64,000 nt of DNA. Origin: Prostheceraeus crozeri. Lineage: Eukaryota; Platyhelminthes; Polycladida; Euryleptidae. This document shows, one piece after another, positions 43,547-55,838 of this stretch. A program made the position numbers and the translations under genes. The DNA is taken from contig CAJQUW010010482.1 of the NCBI GenBank assembly GCA_907163375.1, positions 62,001 to 126,000 of the forward strand, written 5' to 3'. The notes under the pieces are model-generated. The model made no database searches and was not told the DNA's origin. It saw nothing but the letters and a program-made list of their open reading frames with translations. The number at the start of each line of letters is the position of its first letter. The stretch's first letter is position 1.

Positions 43547-44407
43547 CTAATCTAAATCTGAGTTGTTCTTTGCTTTCTTCCGCTTGTCTCGTGCAGCTTG
43601 GTTGACGGACTTGCGCACCTTTGCATAAGAATATGATGGAAAATGATGTGCGAGGGCAGCTTTGAGGTCATCGACAATCTTACTGTCAACAATATTAAGA
43701 CTTTCTGCCACATGTAACGACGGGTCTACGATAATTTTACTGAAATTTTTGGCATTGCAGAAATATTGCCGCAAAAATGCAATCGCAAAAGCATTCGGAT
43801 TTATTCTCGTCAACTCTGATGTCTTAAATTCACTTCCTTCGATGTCAGTGAAAGTCATACCTCCGACATTAGGTAAAGGAACATCGTTATCCAATGCCGT
43901 TGTAAGCATTCGTCTTTTGTCATTGCTTGACTTCAACAGTCTTCTCAACAGGTGATTTGTTTCTCTTTGAAGAGCGATCATTTCGTTCATTTGTAAGTTA
44001 TTTCCGTGTTCATCACCACTAGAGACTGGCGCAACCGGCACCGCACTGCTGGAACCAACATGAACTTGTTCGCATGATGCCACAATCCGTTGTGAGCACA
44101 ATTCACTTTCGAATGAACCAGAGCGTGAGAATGGTACTTTGGCGATGAAGGTTTTGGGAGAATCATTCGTTTTATTCACTTTTTGTAGGGTTCTCATTTT
44201 CCTTCGTTCCAACCGAATTTCACAATCGGTATCGCAATCACTTTCGCCAGACGACAGTGATTCCAGAATTCGACTGGAATCGATCGCTTTCTCCTTGTTA
44301 GCTGCAACATAAGCCTCCACATATTTTTCAGACTCGATACACTTGGTCAATGAACCAGCAGATAGTATTCGACCTCCGAGGTTTCCTTTCAGCGTTACAT
44401 AGTCACC
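43547..44407 (-). CDS. CACTA-associated accessory protein, last exon
   Basis: Reverse-strand open sequence with a splice acceptor (TTATATTACAG, ending at 44408) directly before codon GGT at 44407, phase 0. Residues: GDYVTLKGNLGG, an S/D/E/R-rich middle, a helical segment (EMIALQRETNHLLRRLLKSS), then a conserved-looking C-terminal domain with GGMTFTDIEG, AIAFLRQYFCNAKNFS and DDLKAALAHHFPSYSYAKVRKSVNQ, ending in a basic KRKKAKNN tail. It is inside the CACTA element, downstream of the transposase on the same strand. Animal CACTA elements often carry a second protein with a DNA-binding-like C-terminus; BEN-like is possible but not shown. Upstream exons were not identified. Confidence 0.6.
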   Translation of the reverse strand, partial: GDYVTLKGNLGGRILSAGSLTKCIESEKYVEAYVAANKEKAIDSSRILESLSSGESDCDTDCEIRLERRKMRTLQKVNKTNDSPKTFIAKVPFSRSGSFESELCSQRIVASCEQVHVGSSSAVPVAPVSSGDEHGNNLQMNEMIALQRETNHLLRRLLKSSNDKRRMLTTALDNDVPLPNVGGMTFTDIEGSEFKTSELTRINPNAFAIAFLRQYFCNAKNFSKIIVDPSLHVAESLNIVDSKIVDDLKAALAHHFPSYSYAKVRKSVNQAARDKRKKAKNNSDLD

Positions 44408-44449
44408 CTGTAATATAAAATAATTACAGATTAGGTGTATTTTCAATAT

Positions 44450-46886
44450 TGAGAAAACAGCTTGTCATTGTCTTTTTTTCAGTAGTTTATCATGGTGCCC
44501 GCGGTTTCCACACGAAGAAATTCCAGAAACTAAATATGGGCTACAGAAGTCTAAAAATTGACGAGAAATGTACCCTAAATTCCCTACAAGAAATGTACCC
44601 TAAATTTTGTTACCTCTTTTGCTTCTCTTTTTAGTGTCAAATGCTCAACATTTTAAATATCCATATATTTTCCATACAATTTATCCTTTCTGAAAAGAGC
44701 TTCTTTATAAAACAATGCAAACGCCTATGATATCTACAAAACAACAACTTTGTATCTATCTATCAAATCAATAAAACAATTGCAATACAGAGACACCCTT
44801 TCCAATAAAGCTAGTTCAACTTTTTTTGGTTGAACACATGTTCTAAATTAAAATATTATAGGCTGACGAACAAACTACCTAATGACAGCTCAGCAGGCCA
44901 GGGACACTTTATCCCCTGCAGTCCCTGTCACTGTGCCTAGCAAACTAATCACAACTACAAAAGCTACTATTTGCAAAGCAAAAAGTATCTTTAAAGTTGT
45001 TGTATAAACTGCAGCTGTGAACATGTAGTATAATTATCTGTCTATAAGTATGAACATCCAATATTACAATTTCGTAGTTGACAAACACATTTCCTTGCCT
45101 TTTCAAATCAATAAATATATATTTAGCTCTATTTAAACTGACTGCATTTGAACAATTTCTTAAATTCCAATATTCCAGAGACGATTTAATTTTCCAGAAA
45201 TTCCAGTGCGCGCGGGCACCCTGAGTTTATGAACAACGAAATTTATCGATTGCGTTGTATTTACAACTAATCTAAGGTTGAATTTCAAAAATGCCAGTTC
45301 GTCTTGTGAACTTTTCAGTTTTTAATCTGATTTTGACATTTCCGAAATTCAGCATTAAATTACATTCTCAAAAGTAATCTTCGTAAGAAATTACACTTGA
45401 ATATCATTTTCACAACTGAAAAAACCTCGATGGATGTTTTTGAGTAGTTATGGCTAGTTTTGCAGCAGACATTCATACATTGAGCTTAAGGAGACCGTGT
45501 TCAAATGCAAGTTTCCTTGAGTCATGGATCCACTTCAACTCAAATCACGCTAACTATTTGACAATTTCTACAATATAATTTTTATCAGTAAACGTTATTC
45601 CCGTCGACTACTGGTCAAACGCCTGATTGTTGCTTAATTTGTTTGAGACTACAAATTGTTCATTTACCTGCCAATTGTTCAGGCTTGAAGTATTCCGGTT
45701 GCTTGTAGTACGCTAGATTTTGTATCTAGCGCCTCATATGTGCAACCCAACTTAGTTTTAATAGAGCAAACAGCTGTAATGGTACATGTAGTAGGCTACA
45801 GCTGTAATGGTACATGTAGTAGGCTACATATACATGTACATCAAGTGTATTGAAGGCAAGTCATGCATCAGTTTTATGGTGTTGCGATCAGTTGTGTCTT
45901 GTGTTTCTGCTGTCTTTACATGATCTGATTTCCGGCAATACAAGGTGAAACAAAGTGGAAACAAGGTGAAGCATTGAGCAATGCGTGGAATGATGTAATC
46001 TGGGATATCTTGATGAGACAAGTGACATAGTTTTAACACGAGGGCTAGATAACTTTGAAATATTGAACCTTCCTTTGTACATCCGTGATCATGCTGTCCG
46101 TTGGCCAGCGAAATATATCGGGATAATAATAAGTTAACAACAAACATTTTGGCCCTTCCTTCAAATATTTAAATTAAATATTCATGGGCATTTTTGAAAA
46201 CATGGACGTACATGTGTTGTATATGTCTCACACACATTACACACCCATTGAGCAGCTCTGTTGTATATATTTACGCTAAGTTCGATGCTAAATTACTCAT
46301 CAATAAAAATGATCTTCATCGGATAAATTATTGTCCATTATCACAAACTAGCAGGTTAGTAACTTCCAGTAGAATTATTCACATTGGAAGGATAGTGTGC
46401 TTACCTTCTTCAAAGCTTTCACCTGTTGCGATGGAATGTCGGAAAGCCAAGTATGATTCTCTGATATAGTTTTCGCATACGTGTTAGTATTCGTTAACCA
46501 TATGAGAAAGTATTTTGCAGGAAGCCCATGTGAAAGATTCATAAATCGTGACGGCTCTTTTCTTGATCGCTTCATTGTCGAAACTGCAAGGAGTGTAATG
46601 AAAAATGGAATTAGTATTTTTAGTACCTTTATCTGGATAATAGATGTAAATGTAATGTGTCACTATCAGAAATCTTTGAAGTATTTGATAACTTGCGAAC
46701 TTTACACCTGATAAATTATCCATTTGCTACAAATTTGATGTAGTGGTATTTCAGTAGTACACTGTATTTGCGAGCATGTGGATTGTGTTCCCACGTGAAT
46801 TACATGACAATGGAAAAAAAACATGGAGTATGTCGTTTAATACCAAAAATTATATTTAAAAATAAGCACTGAGTCTCTAATGAAAC
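44450..46886. other. CACTA interior between accessory exon and transposase
   Basis: Contains small ORFs on both strands without family features. The reverse-strand frame 46375-46575 could be an upstream exon of the accessory protein, but there is no proof. The 27-base tandem duplication at 45772-45826 lies here. Confidence 0.35.
45772..45826. repeat. 27-bp tandem duplication
   Basis: ACAGCTGTAATGGTACATGT plus AGTAGGC-type sequence occurs twice in direct succession, then decays into ACATATACATGTACAT. Confidence 0.85.
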
Positions 46887-49230
46887 TCAAGAATAGATGT
46901 AGACATCTGGCATGGTACAAATTAGTACATGTCGTTCATTGAATATAACGACATCAGGAATGACGAAACATTTGTTTAATATATCAGATGCTTCGATGAC
47001 ACGTTCTAACATTGATCCCTTTATAAAGCCATAAAAAAGGGAAAACTTCTCTTTCAAAAGATCAGTGATAGCACCATCATGATCGTCAGAAAATAAATTA
47101 ACATCAATAGATTCAAGAATCTGTACACGCATCCGTAGCTCATGGTGTTGGGTAAAAACACTCACAATTTTGGCGTAACCGAACCTTGTTTTACAGTAGC
47201 TATCTGATTCACTAGACACAGAAAACAAATGATTTGCGTAACGAAAACAAGAATCACTTAGAATTTCGACGTCATCATAGCCTAAAACGTCTCTGCTTAT
47301 ATGGAGGATACTGCCAAGCTGTTTATATAAGAACGATGATGCATCATTATTCAATAATAAAAACGAATGAGAGCATTTCATTAACATAAGTTTTTGAACT
47401 ATTTGATGGAAGTGACCTCTTGTTCCGTGTATCAACTTCTTCATCGTCTTGAATGTGGCTTCAAATGGAGCCATCGTTGAATATGCCATTGATCCCGACT
47501 TGCGCACCCTTTCTGGGACGTGCAGCAGCAGGTGTATATGTTGATGGTCATTTGATAAGGGGTATATAGTTGTTCTGTACGACTCACAAAATAGTGAAAA
47601 AGTGTGTCAATACTTTCAACTTCAAGACGAGCATTTGCGGAGATGGACAGCCTTACGCCTATTACAAATGCAATAATATGCTTTAACATTTGAGATGGGA
47701 AAGAGAGGCAAATGAGCGACAACATTAAATAAAACAGGAAATCCTGCAGTTCCCTTCCAGTCCAGAAATTCAATGATTCCAGTTGTCTACATTTGCTGAC
47801 TCCAATCGGGAAATTCATTCGAGCTATCACATGATCAATACGTTTAATTTGGCGACCAATGTAACCAACATGATATCTGTTCTTGGTTGATATCCAAAAT
47901 TGCTATAGCATTTTGGTTATATTGTCATAGTAGAGATGCAGAGGATATAAATTGACACAAGATGGTTTCAATACAGACTCTCCTTTAATACCAAAAATTG
48001 ATTCACGAGATATCTCAGCCAAGAGTGAAAGTTCACAGTACTCGTCGTCTGAAAATGTACCTAGCATGGCTTTGTACGGGTATATTCTGGTTCTTTCAAT
48101 CACCTTTCCAGGAGTTATACAGAATAAGCATCCAAATTTCCCATTAAATTGCTTGACATTCATTATACTGGCTTGAGCCGGGAGATCGAATACGCCTCGC
48201 AGTATTTCTGTATGAATTCTAACAATCCTATTACCAATGCACATGTCAAAACTATGGCGCGGAAACGAGGCAACAAATTCGCGCAAATACTCCTTCCAAA
48301 CTGGTTTTTGTTGACCACACCACAATGATAATAGAAGAATATTCTCCATCTTAAACCTTAATTTTGGGGATAAATCAAGAATCAAGGCAAGTAAGGGCCA
48401 GTACGAAGAGGTTGAAATTTTATATGGATTGCCACCATCCGAGCAGATTAATAAGCGAATGGTAATTATTTCTTCTAAGTAATTGGCTGAACTGAGACCA
48501 CAAATCACATCTCCATTATCAGTGATGGTGGATCTGCTTTGGTAACTCAATATTTCCGACAAGTAATTAGCCAAAATAATTTTCAGTTGTTCAATCATAT
48601 CTATGTTGCAAAACAAACACAGGCGACTTCTGCATACTCGACATCTTACTGAAGAAGACTGCTGAGAATCACATTTAACACAATAGTACTTAATTTTGAT
48701 CGTTTGAAAGTCGTAATTGTACACGTTTCTCCTGAAGTATCTAATCATTGATGATACAGTCTTCGGAATCTCATTCCCACATTGAAAAGCCGACGTTATT
48801 GCCAATATAACATCCAAACCACTCTCGCTGAGTCCTTTGTAAACATAGGCATATAAAGTATATAAACATAGGCAACGAATAGACATACAAAATTCCCTCG
48901 TGATTGTGGATGATAGGGATACAATGTTGGTGATACTTCGGTTGACAGTCTGGAGTCATCATCGCTGGTTTTGTTCATTTCATTTTCAACCTGTTGATCA
49001 TTTGTTTCAGTGGCATTGGATCGATGAGTTCCTGAAGCAACATCCTCTGATTGATTATCACTCATATTTTCGACATCCCTCGCAATTGGAGGATGCTCTT
49101 CATTCCTCTCGCAAAATGAATCACTTTCAAATGAACAATGAGACTCTGAAGCTGAGGACTCAATGTCGGAATCCCCCTCCATTGCATAGCTATTACGGAG
49201 CGTTGAGAGAAATCTCCCGTAGCGTTCCAT
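46887..49230 (-). pseudogene. CACTA/EnSpm transposase (Transposase_21-like), frameshifted
   Basis: Begins at ATG 49230 with an acidic/serine-rich N-terminal part (GDSDIESSASES). The core frame (48886-47903) shows family landmarks: an FRR/KYYCVKCD and CRVCRSRLCLFC zinc-like pair, LICSDGGNPYKISTSSYWPL (the S/T-DG motif), PPKLRF-like LSPKLRFKMENILL, and FDLPAQASIMNVKQFNGKFG followed by CLFC. A frameshift near 47905 leads to NFWTGRELQDFLFYL (47830-47441), and another near 47470 to FEATFKTMKKLIHGTRG (47507-46887), the HGT motif region. A short intron near 48880 is possible. It recognises the element's subterminal repeats in the family. It lies centrally in the element. Confidence 0.85.
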
Positions 49231-52200
49231 TGCACACTACAAGAAAATCGTAATAGTGATATACAGGGACCACAAGCAGATGCACGCTGTTTGAACATGA
49301 GATAAGATGCATCAAAGCTTTAATACAATTTGATGAAAAATAGACTATAGACCCAAATTAACCCTTGCTCTTCAAGTGACTATGGCTCATTACTGATTTG
49401 TAGGTAAGTCACTAAATTTTAGCATGATGATTTGATGGAAATACCTTAAAGTTTAGCACATCTCGTTAGTTTGTTGAGTTCTATTTGTCGTCTCTACAGA
49501 GAAGTTCGTAACTGGTACTTTTTTGTTGGGTAAAATTTTTTCTTTGATAAACAGTTCCTACTCGGCTATTATGAAGTAGAAATCCGGAAGTAGAATGCGG
49601 TAGTGCATTGCTTAGTGTCAGACAAAATTTCAGAGCGATCGGTGAAATAGTTGCAGTTCCAGAGCAACTAATGTAAATAGACCAAAATTACCCCGTAGAC
49701 CCAAATTACCCCGACCCACCCTATTAAGTTTAAATATTCAGAAAGAAGTGCATGGATGCATCGACAGGTCTTTAATAAACTGATTTACATTCTTAAAAGA
49801 ATGTTCAGTTTCTGTGATGGATGTATAGGCCTAATTCAGTAGATCTAATGTCAACCTACGAGATTTTGAAAACATCGGCGTGAAGGATGCATAGGCCTAG
49901 TTGAGATTTACTGTCAACATTCGAGATTCAGAAAAAATCGGCATGGACAGATCCTAGAAAAGCTGATTTACACTTTCTTAAAAGCATGTTTGGCTTATGT
50001 GATGGAGGCCATTGCAAATTTTGTGGCGTTGTTGTTCCATGATATTAATTTTGTATAACTATTGACCTGAGCCTTACGAGATATCTCGTGTACATGGTAC
50101 TTGTTATCGTTGCTAAGAGTTAATCCATATTTGAATGTTCTAGTTAGTTTCATTACTTGTGTTAACGCGAATATGTGAGGTGTCCCAAGTACTGTGAGTA
50201 AATATCGGGTTTTTTTGTTAGCAGATTAGACATGTGTAGCGTGTACAGCGTACTGAATCAATTGAATACATATGATTTGACATTGTTTCGGCTGCTTTGA
50301 TATTGGTGGTAATTGGTTTCTAACAAAAGAGCATCAATCGCTAAATGGGCAACTGTTTCTAATTGTGTCACATGATTTTTATTGAACACACAAGTATGAC
50401 CTTTTGGCGAAGAATCTCAATAACTGGCATCAAATTTTAAGAAATAGTAACCCAGACAAACAAAAAACGGCTATTTCAATAGTTGACCAACAAAAAGACG
50501 TGTGAATTAAGCTGAACCTTGAAGCACCAACTAGTCTTATCTACTTACAACTATCAATGACGGCTTCAAATTAGATGGACACAAACTCTTAGACAATCCT
50601 TCCCGACAGCAAATACGATGACACCTATCAAACAAAAATTGAAATTGACTTCAATCAGCTTGGACCAAAGCACAATGTGCGTACAAATTATATTTCAGAA
50701 AGGACTAACCAGCTTTCATTCAGCTTTTATATCAGAATATATTTAGATGATGAGAACAGCCTGTAGATTTTGCCATTCCATAAATGGCAACGCATTCCAT
50801 AAATTGTCGTACAACGCTAGTACGATACCGAGAACTTTTTCCATAAGTTGTTTCCGTGAACTTTAGTACGTTTTCAAAGTTCAATCCACCTCGTAGTTAG
50901 GTGCACTTTTTGTTATTGTTGATGAACAACCATTAATCAGATATCTATGCTGATGAAGCAAATCTGTTTTGTTGCGAAAAGTTGTTTACTTCTTTTCTTG
51001 GTGACTTACGTAATCCTGGCGTGCTCGTATTATGTAACTTTTTGTTTTGATAATGCAGTCCTATATAAGCGACTGCATGATAGCAATAAACGTCTCTCGT
51101 TTTGGTTACTTGACTTGTTCTCTCTGATTTTCGCGGTGTTGACTGACTTACTTAGGTGTTGACATTTACTGTCTGTATATGTGGCCCAGACTTTCCGAAG
51201 CACACCTCTATAATTGGACTCCGTCGGTTGACATCCCGTGGGTCTTAGGAAGCAGCTTACCTCTCCAAAGCGAGCGAACACACTAGCCTTCATTCACATT
51301 ATAATAACCAACACTCCGGCTCTTAATAAAAAACAGTTAGCACATTCTTTAGGACAATAATAAAATCACGCACTTAGATTAAATAATTAATAACACATAC
51401 ACACACAACACTTTTCAACAAAACCATTGAGAGTAATACTATCTTTTGGAAGCTCCCTCTAAATCCTCCTGACAATGGAGACCAACAAAGAACACAAGCG
51501 CAAAATGGCTCGGCCGACAATGTCACTGAACTACTTGAAAATGGTCAATGAAAACAACCTGTAGAACTTACAATCCTATTTGCAAAATTTCCTAAAACAT
51601 AAATCAAACAATCTAGTGCTCGATAAAAGCCTTCGATTGAGACTTGTGAACGTTTCCTAGTGGCAGTAGACACTCCACAAAAACAACCTAGCTGTGATAT
51701 CTTCTGGAAGTCTGCTGAAAATGAGACCTACAAATCACACAACCACAAAATTTCTATGCCCAAAGCCAACAAGATAATACCCTCACTCTTAGAGTTGCGG
51801 TGAGATGAATTACTGGAAAAGCTAAAACTAGACAAATAGATTTGATGAAAAATATATACAAATTCTCAAATTATTTGGATAATTCAATAAACTTGCAGAT
51901 TCCGCTTATTATTTGCAAAAGGAATCAATGAAAATGTCTCAGATGCAATGGATGGAGTATTCGCATACACGTAAAAATATCAGACTGATTACACGAATAT
52001 CACAATATGCCGGTAATTTTAGAAATGAAAGTAATTCAATTAATTATTCACGGAATACCCATTGTTTTAACCTAATTTACTTAGACAAATTAATTAGCTA
52101 ATTAAAACAATAGGCGCAAAACAATGAAGTGCCACTCACTGTATCATGCTTGGACTCGCATTCATCCAGGAAGCTGCCAGAAAATCTTCTTCAGGAGGCA

Positions 52201-54190
52201 AAATCGCAATCGTGCAAAATCACAAGCTGTTTCTACCGCATGCAATTCACCTATTCATGGCAAACGCATGTCACCAGACATGAATTTATGAGTTAGCAAA
52301 ATTTTGAATCATTACTGTTGACAATCGGCGAAGTTTCATCAACATATGTCGCAACAGAAGTGGAATGTTAACTATTCAGTCAGATGAACCCGAATTTGGA
52401 CCGGGTAGTCAAAATCGAACAGACGCATAAAGTTGTTATGACAATTAGCAACATTTGAAACGAAGACAGTTAAACACAAATCAGCTGATATCTTCCAAAT
52501 CCGAAATTCCAATAGTTGCTGCCACCACACAAGTACTCGTCCCAAATGAGAAACTAGAATGAACTTTTGCAATGCGCAAGGCTAAGTGTCGTAGACCAAA
52601 CTTTGCAACAACAGATCGAATTGTGATTTCATCAATTGAATTGATGAATAGACGTAATGATATTGGATGAGGAGATGCACATTCGACTTCGGTCAGATAA
52701 AACTTAGCACCTGACTCCTGCCATTCACATTTTAAACGTTCCTCAGAGACAAATCTCGTCGGGCAACGCTATTAATTTGCTTTGAATAAAGTCGTAGTTC
52801 TGGACAGCCTCCTCTTTCCTGATAATGCAGTGAGCAGGAACCTCCCATTCCAACATATTGAACGTTTTTTGAACTCTGAACTATTTTGAGAGGCTTCATA
52901 ATGAATAGCTAATACCATAGCCATCAAATTGCATCAAAATGGATTACTGAAATTATTGCTGTAATCCGAGCTGTGTATTGGAATTATCCATTGCATCCGT
53001 AGATCCATGGTGTTGTAATCCGATGCCTATGGTTAGTACTTCATGTATTATTTGTCAAGTTTAAAGTTCTCTTTATGATTTCCAGTAAGAAAAGTAAAAA
53101 GCACTCGTGACGACTGAATATTGATAAAATGTGGTGCACTATCTTGTTTAAAGCATTGACTAAGTTGCGTTCAAAAGTAACAGCTGATATCGCAATAAAG
53201 TGCCTTGATGGCAGCTACTTTTTACTGCTTTTTTGCACAAACAGAAGACAATGCCACCACTTCCTAAAACACGGATGTCCATGACATCCAAGAACATTGG
53301 GAAATTATTTTGTTTCATTTTGAATTGTAAATTTCCTTTTAATATAAGACGATATACATTCATAACCGATGTACGGTGTTTTCTATTTTTTTGAATTGTA
53401 GATGCTGTTGATCATCTTTGTGCATGGATAGTTTAAAACTGTCAACTTTCCTCGTCAATGACAGCTATACATGTGCAGAGCTAATGTGACAGCAACAATG
53501 AATTTAGTTAAGTATTTGAAATTTAGGAAGCTATGTTCCATTATCGGTAATCCTGACAATATGACAAAAGCTGTGTTTGTTGGACGTAATTTGTCTTGCC
53601 AACAATCCTACGAATTTAACCATCTCTTCAAGCATTGTGACTTAGCAGGGATTTCTGTGAACATGGATACTGTTGAAGGACTTCAATGCATTGATTTATG
53701 CAGTCAAATCAATTTGATGTTGGCACAAACGAATAAGTGTGGCTGCCAGCAATGAATACGCATCCAGTAGGTTTTTGCCTGAGAAACATGAGGTTAATGG
53801 ATAGAGACTTGTTTCTGGTGGGCATGGCGTCCTTGCTTGAGAGCTGCCTCGAGCTAGGGAGTTCGAGGCATATGAACTCTAAACCAAGCAATATATATAA
53901 TATGCTATATTTTCTGAACGGAAGACTGCACTCGAATGCAAACAACTCAGATGATGACCAATTCAAATCAAAAGGATGATTCTACGTCAGTCACTACTCA
54001 TTTCGAAAGTTGATGTAATTCTTCGTTCCATTTTCTTATGATAGAATATTGAATTTACAATCCAACAATCGAATTAGGAATTTTATAGACAATTATCAAT
54101 TATGCCGTCCGGTGGCTTTGTCTTGATATTGGCATTAGTATTTCGGTTTTCTGTGCTATATCTCAGGAAACATGATGCATTGATGGAAGA
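49231..54190. other. 5' side of the CACTA element, no recognised gene
   Basis: About 5 kb without a supported gene. Notable sequence: AGACCCAAATTA-CCC words at 49350, 49678 and 49698 that bracket ~370 bases, tandem repeats at 49785-50000, and a small hydrophobic ORF at 50947-51162 with no known family. The forward ORF 53471-53755 (MCRANVTATMNL...) has several cysteines but no recognisable domain. Parts may be older insertions inside the element. Confidence 0.35.
49785..50000. repeat. Imperfect tandem repeats (~66 and ~190 bp)
   Basis: GCATAGGCCTA-type units, ATAGGCCTAATTCAG..TGTCAACCTACGAGATT and ATAGGCCTAGTTGAG..TGTCAACATTCGAGATT, follow each other at ~66 bp. CTGATTTACA..TCTTAAAAG.ATGTT..TGTGATGGA occurs at 49787 and again near 49967. 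Confidence 0.7.
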
Positions 54191-54344
54191 GGATCAGCAA
54201 TATTTTCAAGATATCTTGCCGGTAAGATATCTTACAATAGTGCTGCAAGATCCTGCGGAGGATTTCGATTTTCTGTAAGAGCGCAAGAAAAGCGTAGGAT
54301 TCTTGCGATTATCTGCAAGTCGGTGTAAGATGTACCGACTAGTG

Positions 54345-54995
54345 ATGCCCTCTGATTGACAACCTGAGAAAGGAACGGTGCCTTGCCGATGAAGAAATGT
54401 GAAAATTCACTCTTCTTTATGATGGTTTCTATGTAGGCAACGTACATCTCATCGTTGATAGTGATGGAACCAAGAAGTTTTGATATCTTTTCTAAAGCGA
54501 TCACGTAAGTCATAACCCGTCCGGTATAGTGGATAAAAACCGATTAGGGATTCCAGTAGATGACCTTTGGAACTTCATCATCAAGTCAGATGTTAGCGAA
54601 GTATCGTCATCCTGCCGGCAGTTCTTCGTTAGCCTGCAGCACCGCGGCCCTATGCCTCTTAGCTGTTGGTGGATTATCTACACGATGCGCCTTATAGGAA
54701 GCAAGGTTTTTAGGAGAGTTGAGAACACTGATGGAACGGCACCGGATTTCAGTAGTCTTCGCTTTGGGTTCAGTCTTTCTAAGAATTTCGCGACATATTC
54801 AAGACATTTCTCTGCTTTATAAAATCACCATCAAGGAAATGATTGGAGTATAGCTGACTGTGAGGGAAAGCTGACTTTCCGATTTTTGCGACTTAATCAA
54901 TTCCTTAAAATGCATGGATCTTTCGGGAATCGATGGAAAGCAATTGCATTGTCAGTTGAATTCGATGAGACAGAACCACCATCACAGCCAATTGC
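54345..54995 (-). pseudogene. THAP-domain gene split by the CACTA element
   Basis: Right next to the CACTA end, reverse-strand frames carry a THAP DNA-binding domain. IGCDGG and AIAFHRFPKDPCILRN (54990-54905) stop at TGA where the family has a Trp codon; SNHFLDGDFIK lies near 54825; LKSGAVPSVFSTLL is in another frame near 54740. After further frameshifts there is an open segment (54513 to the insertion) with ALEKISKLLGSITINDEMYV. This last frame stays open across the CACTA element when the element and one AT are removed, reaching the segment at 41522-41796. THAP domains are found in P-element transposases and host regulators. Clearly inactivated. Confidence 0.7.
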
Positions 54996-55088
54996 TGCGC
55001 GCCTGTTAACATTTTTTTGCGATGTTCTACTGATTGTGTTTGTTATCAAAGCAATGTTTCCATAGAAGTAGATATGGCTTTCTATGGT

Positions 55089-55838
55089 TAGTCCGGGAGC
55101 TAGCGTGAAGTTATGCAGGGAACGAGGTAGTACATAAAACTTTCACACAGCATAGTACACCTCTAACCTACTACAAAACTTCGCGTCTGCCGGATCAGAT
55201 CATTTGCTTTTCAGAAATAGAGAGGATAACACAATCCTATGTATTTCCAGTTGTAAAATTGTGACATTTAAGGTGTTGACTCCATTTTTTCGAATTTTTG
55301 CTCATAAAAGTTACACAAATTGGTATTTTGTTGAACTGGTTATTATAGAAATCATCTACAGATCATGATCTTTCAAATGAGTTATCATTCATTGACAGAG
55401 GATGAAGTAAAGTGTACAAACAGACACTTTTCGTTGGTGTAACTGCAAATTTTAACATAGAAATTTCAGGAAAATTGTTGATATACTTTAACGAAAAGTG
55501 TCTGTTTGTACACTTTACTTCATCCTCTGTCACTGAATGATAACTCATTTTAAAGATCATGATCTGTGGATGATTTCTATAATAACCAGTTCAACAAAAT
55601 ACCAATTTGTGTAACTTTTATGAGCAAAAATTCGAAAAAATGGAGTCAACACCTTAAATGTCACAATTTTACCACTGGAAATACATAGGATTGTGTTATT
55701 CTCTCTATTTCTGAAAAGCAAATGATCTGATCCGGCAGACGCGAAGTTTTGCAGTAGGTTAGGTGTACTATGTATGCTATGTGAAAGTTTTATGTACTAC
55801 CTCGTTCCCTGCACAACTTCACGCTAGCTCCCGGACTA
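55089..55838. repeat. Long, nearly perfect hairpin (347 bp arms, 54 bp loop)
   Basis: Left arm 55089-55435 and right arm 55490-55838 are inverted copies with only scattered differences, e.g. TAGTCCGGGAGCTAGCGTGA at the outer left and its complement at the outer right, and AAAGTGTCTGTTTGTACACT at the loop. No terminal-repeat-plus-transposase structure is inside. GGT lies outside both ends as a possible 3-bp duplication. Transcripts would form a long double strand. Confidence 0.92.

Larger units (their letters stand above)
41797..54344 (-). mobile_element. Complete 12.5 kb CACTA/EnSpm transposon
   Basis: Left end CACTAGTCGACACGTCTTGC and right end (complement) CACTAGTCGGTACATCTTAC: the first nine bases are identical and CTT-CA follows. 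Both ends have subterminal copies of words around AAGAATCCTAC and CTTGTAAGA (41820-41950 and 54190-54330), the transposase-binding arrangement of CACTA elements. AT outside both ends (41795-41796, 54345-54346) is a 2-bp duplication. It carries a reverse-strand CACTA transposase (46887-49230) and an accessory exon (43547-44407). Confidence 0.9.

Noticed and set aside
49234-49246. CACTACAAGAAAA, the classic plant CACTA terminus, next to the transposase start
   Set aside because: It points the wrong way to end this element, has no partner, and the true ends with CACTAGTCG at 41797 and 54344 are well supported. Taken as chance.
50947-51162. Small hydrophobic forward ORF as a membrane protein gene
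   Set aside because: AT-rich sequence gives hydrophobic codons by chance; no homologous features or context.
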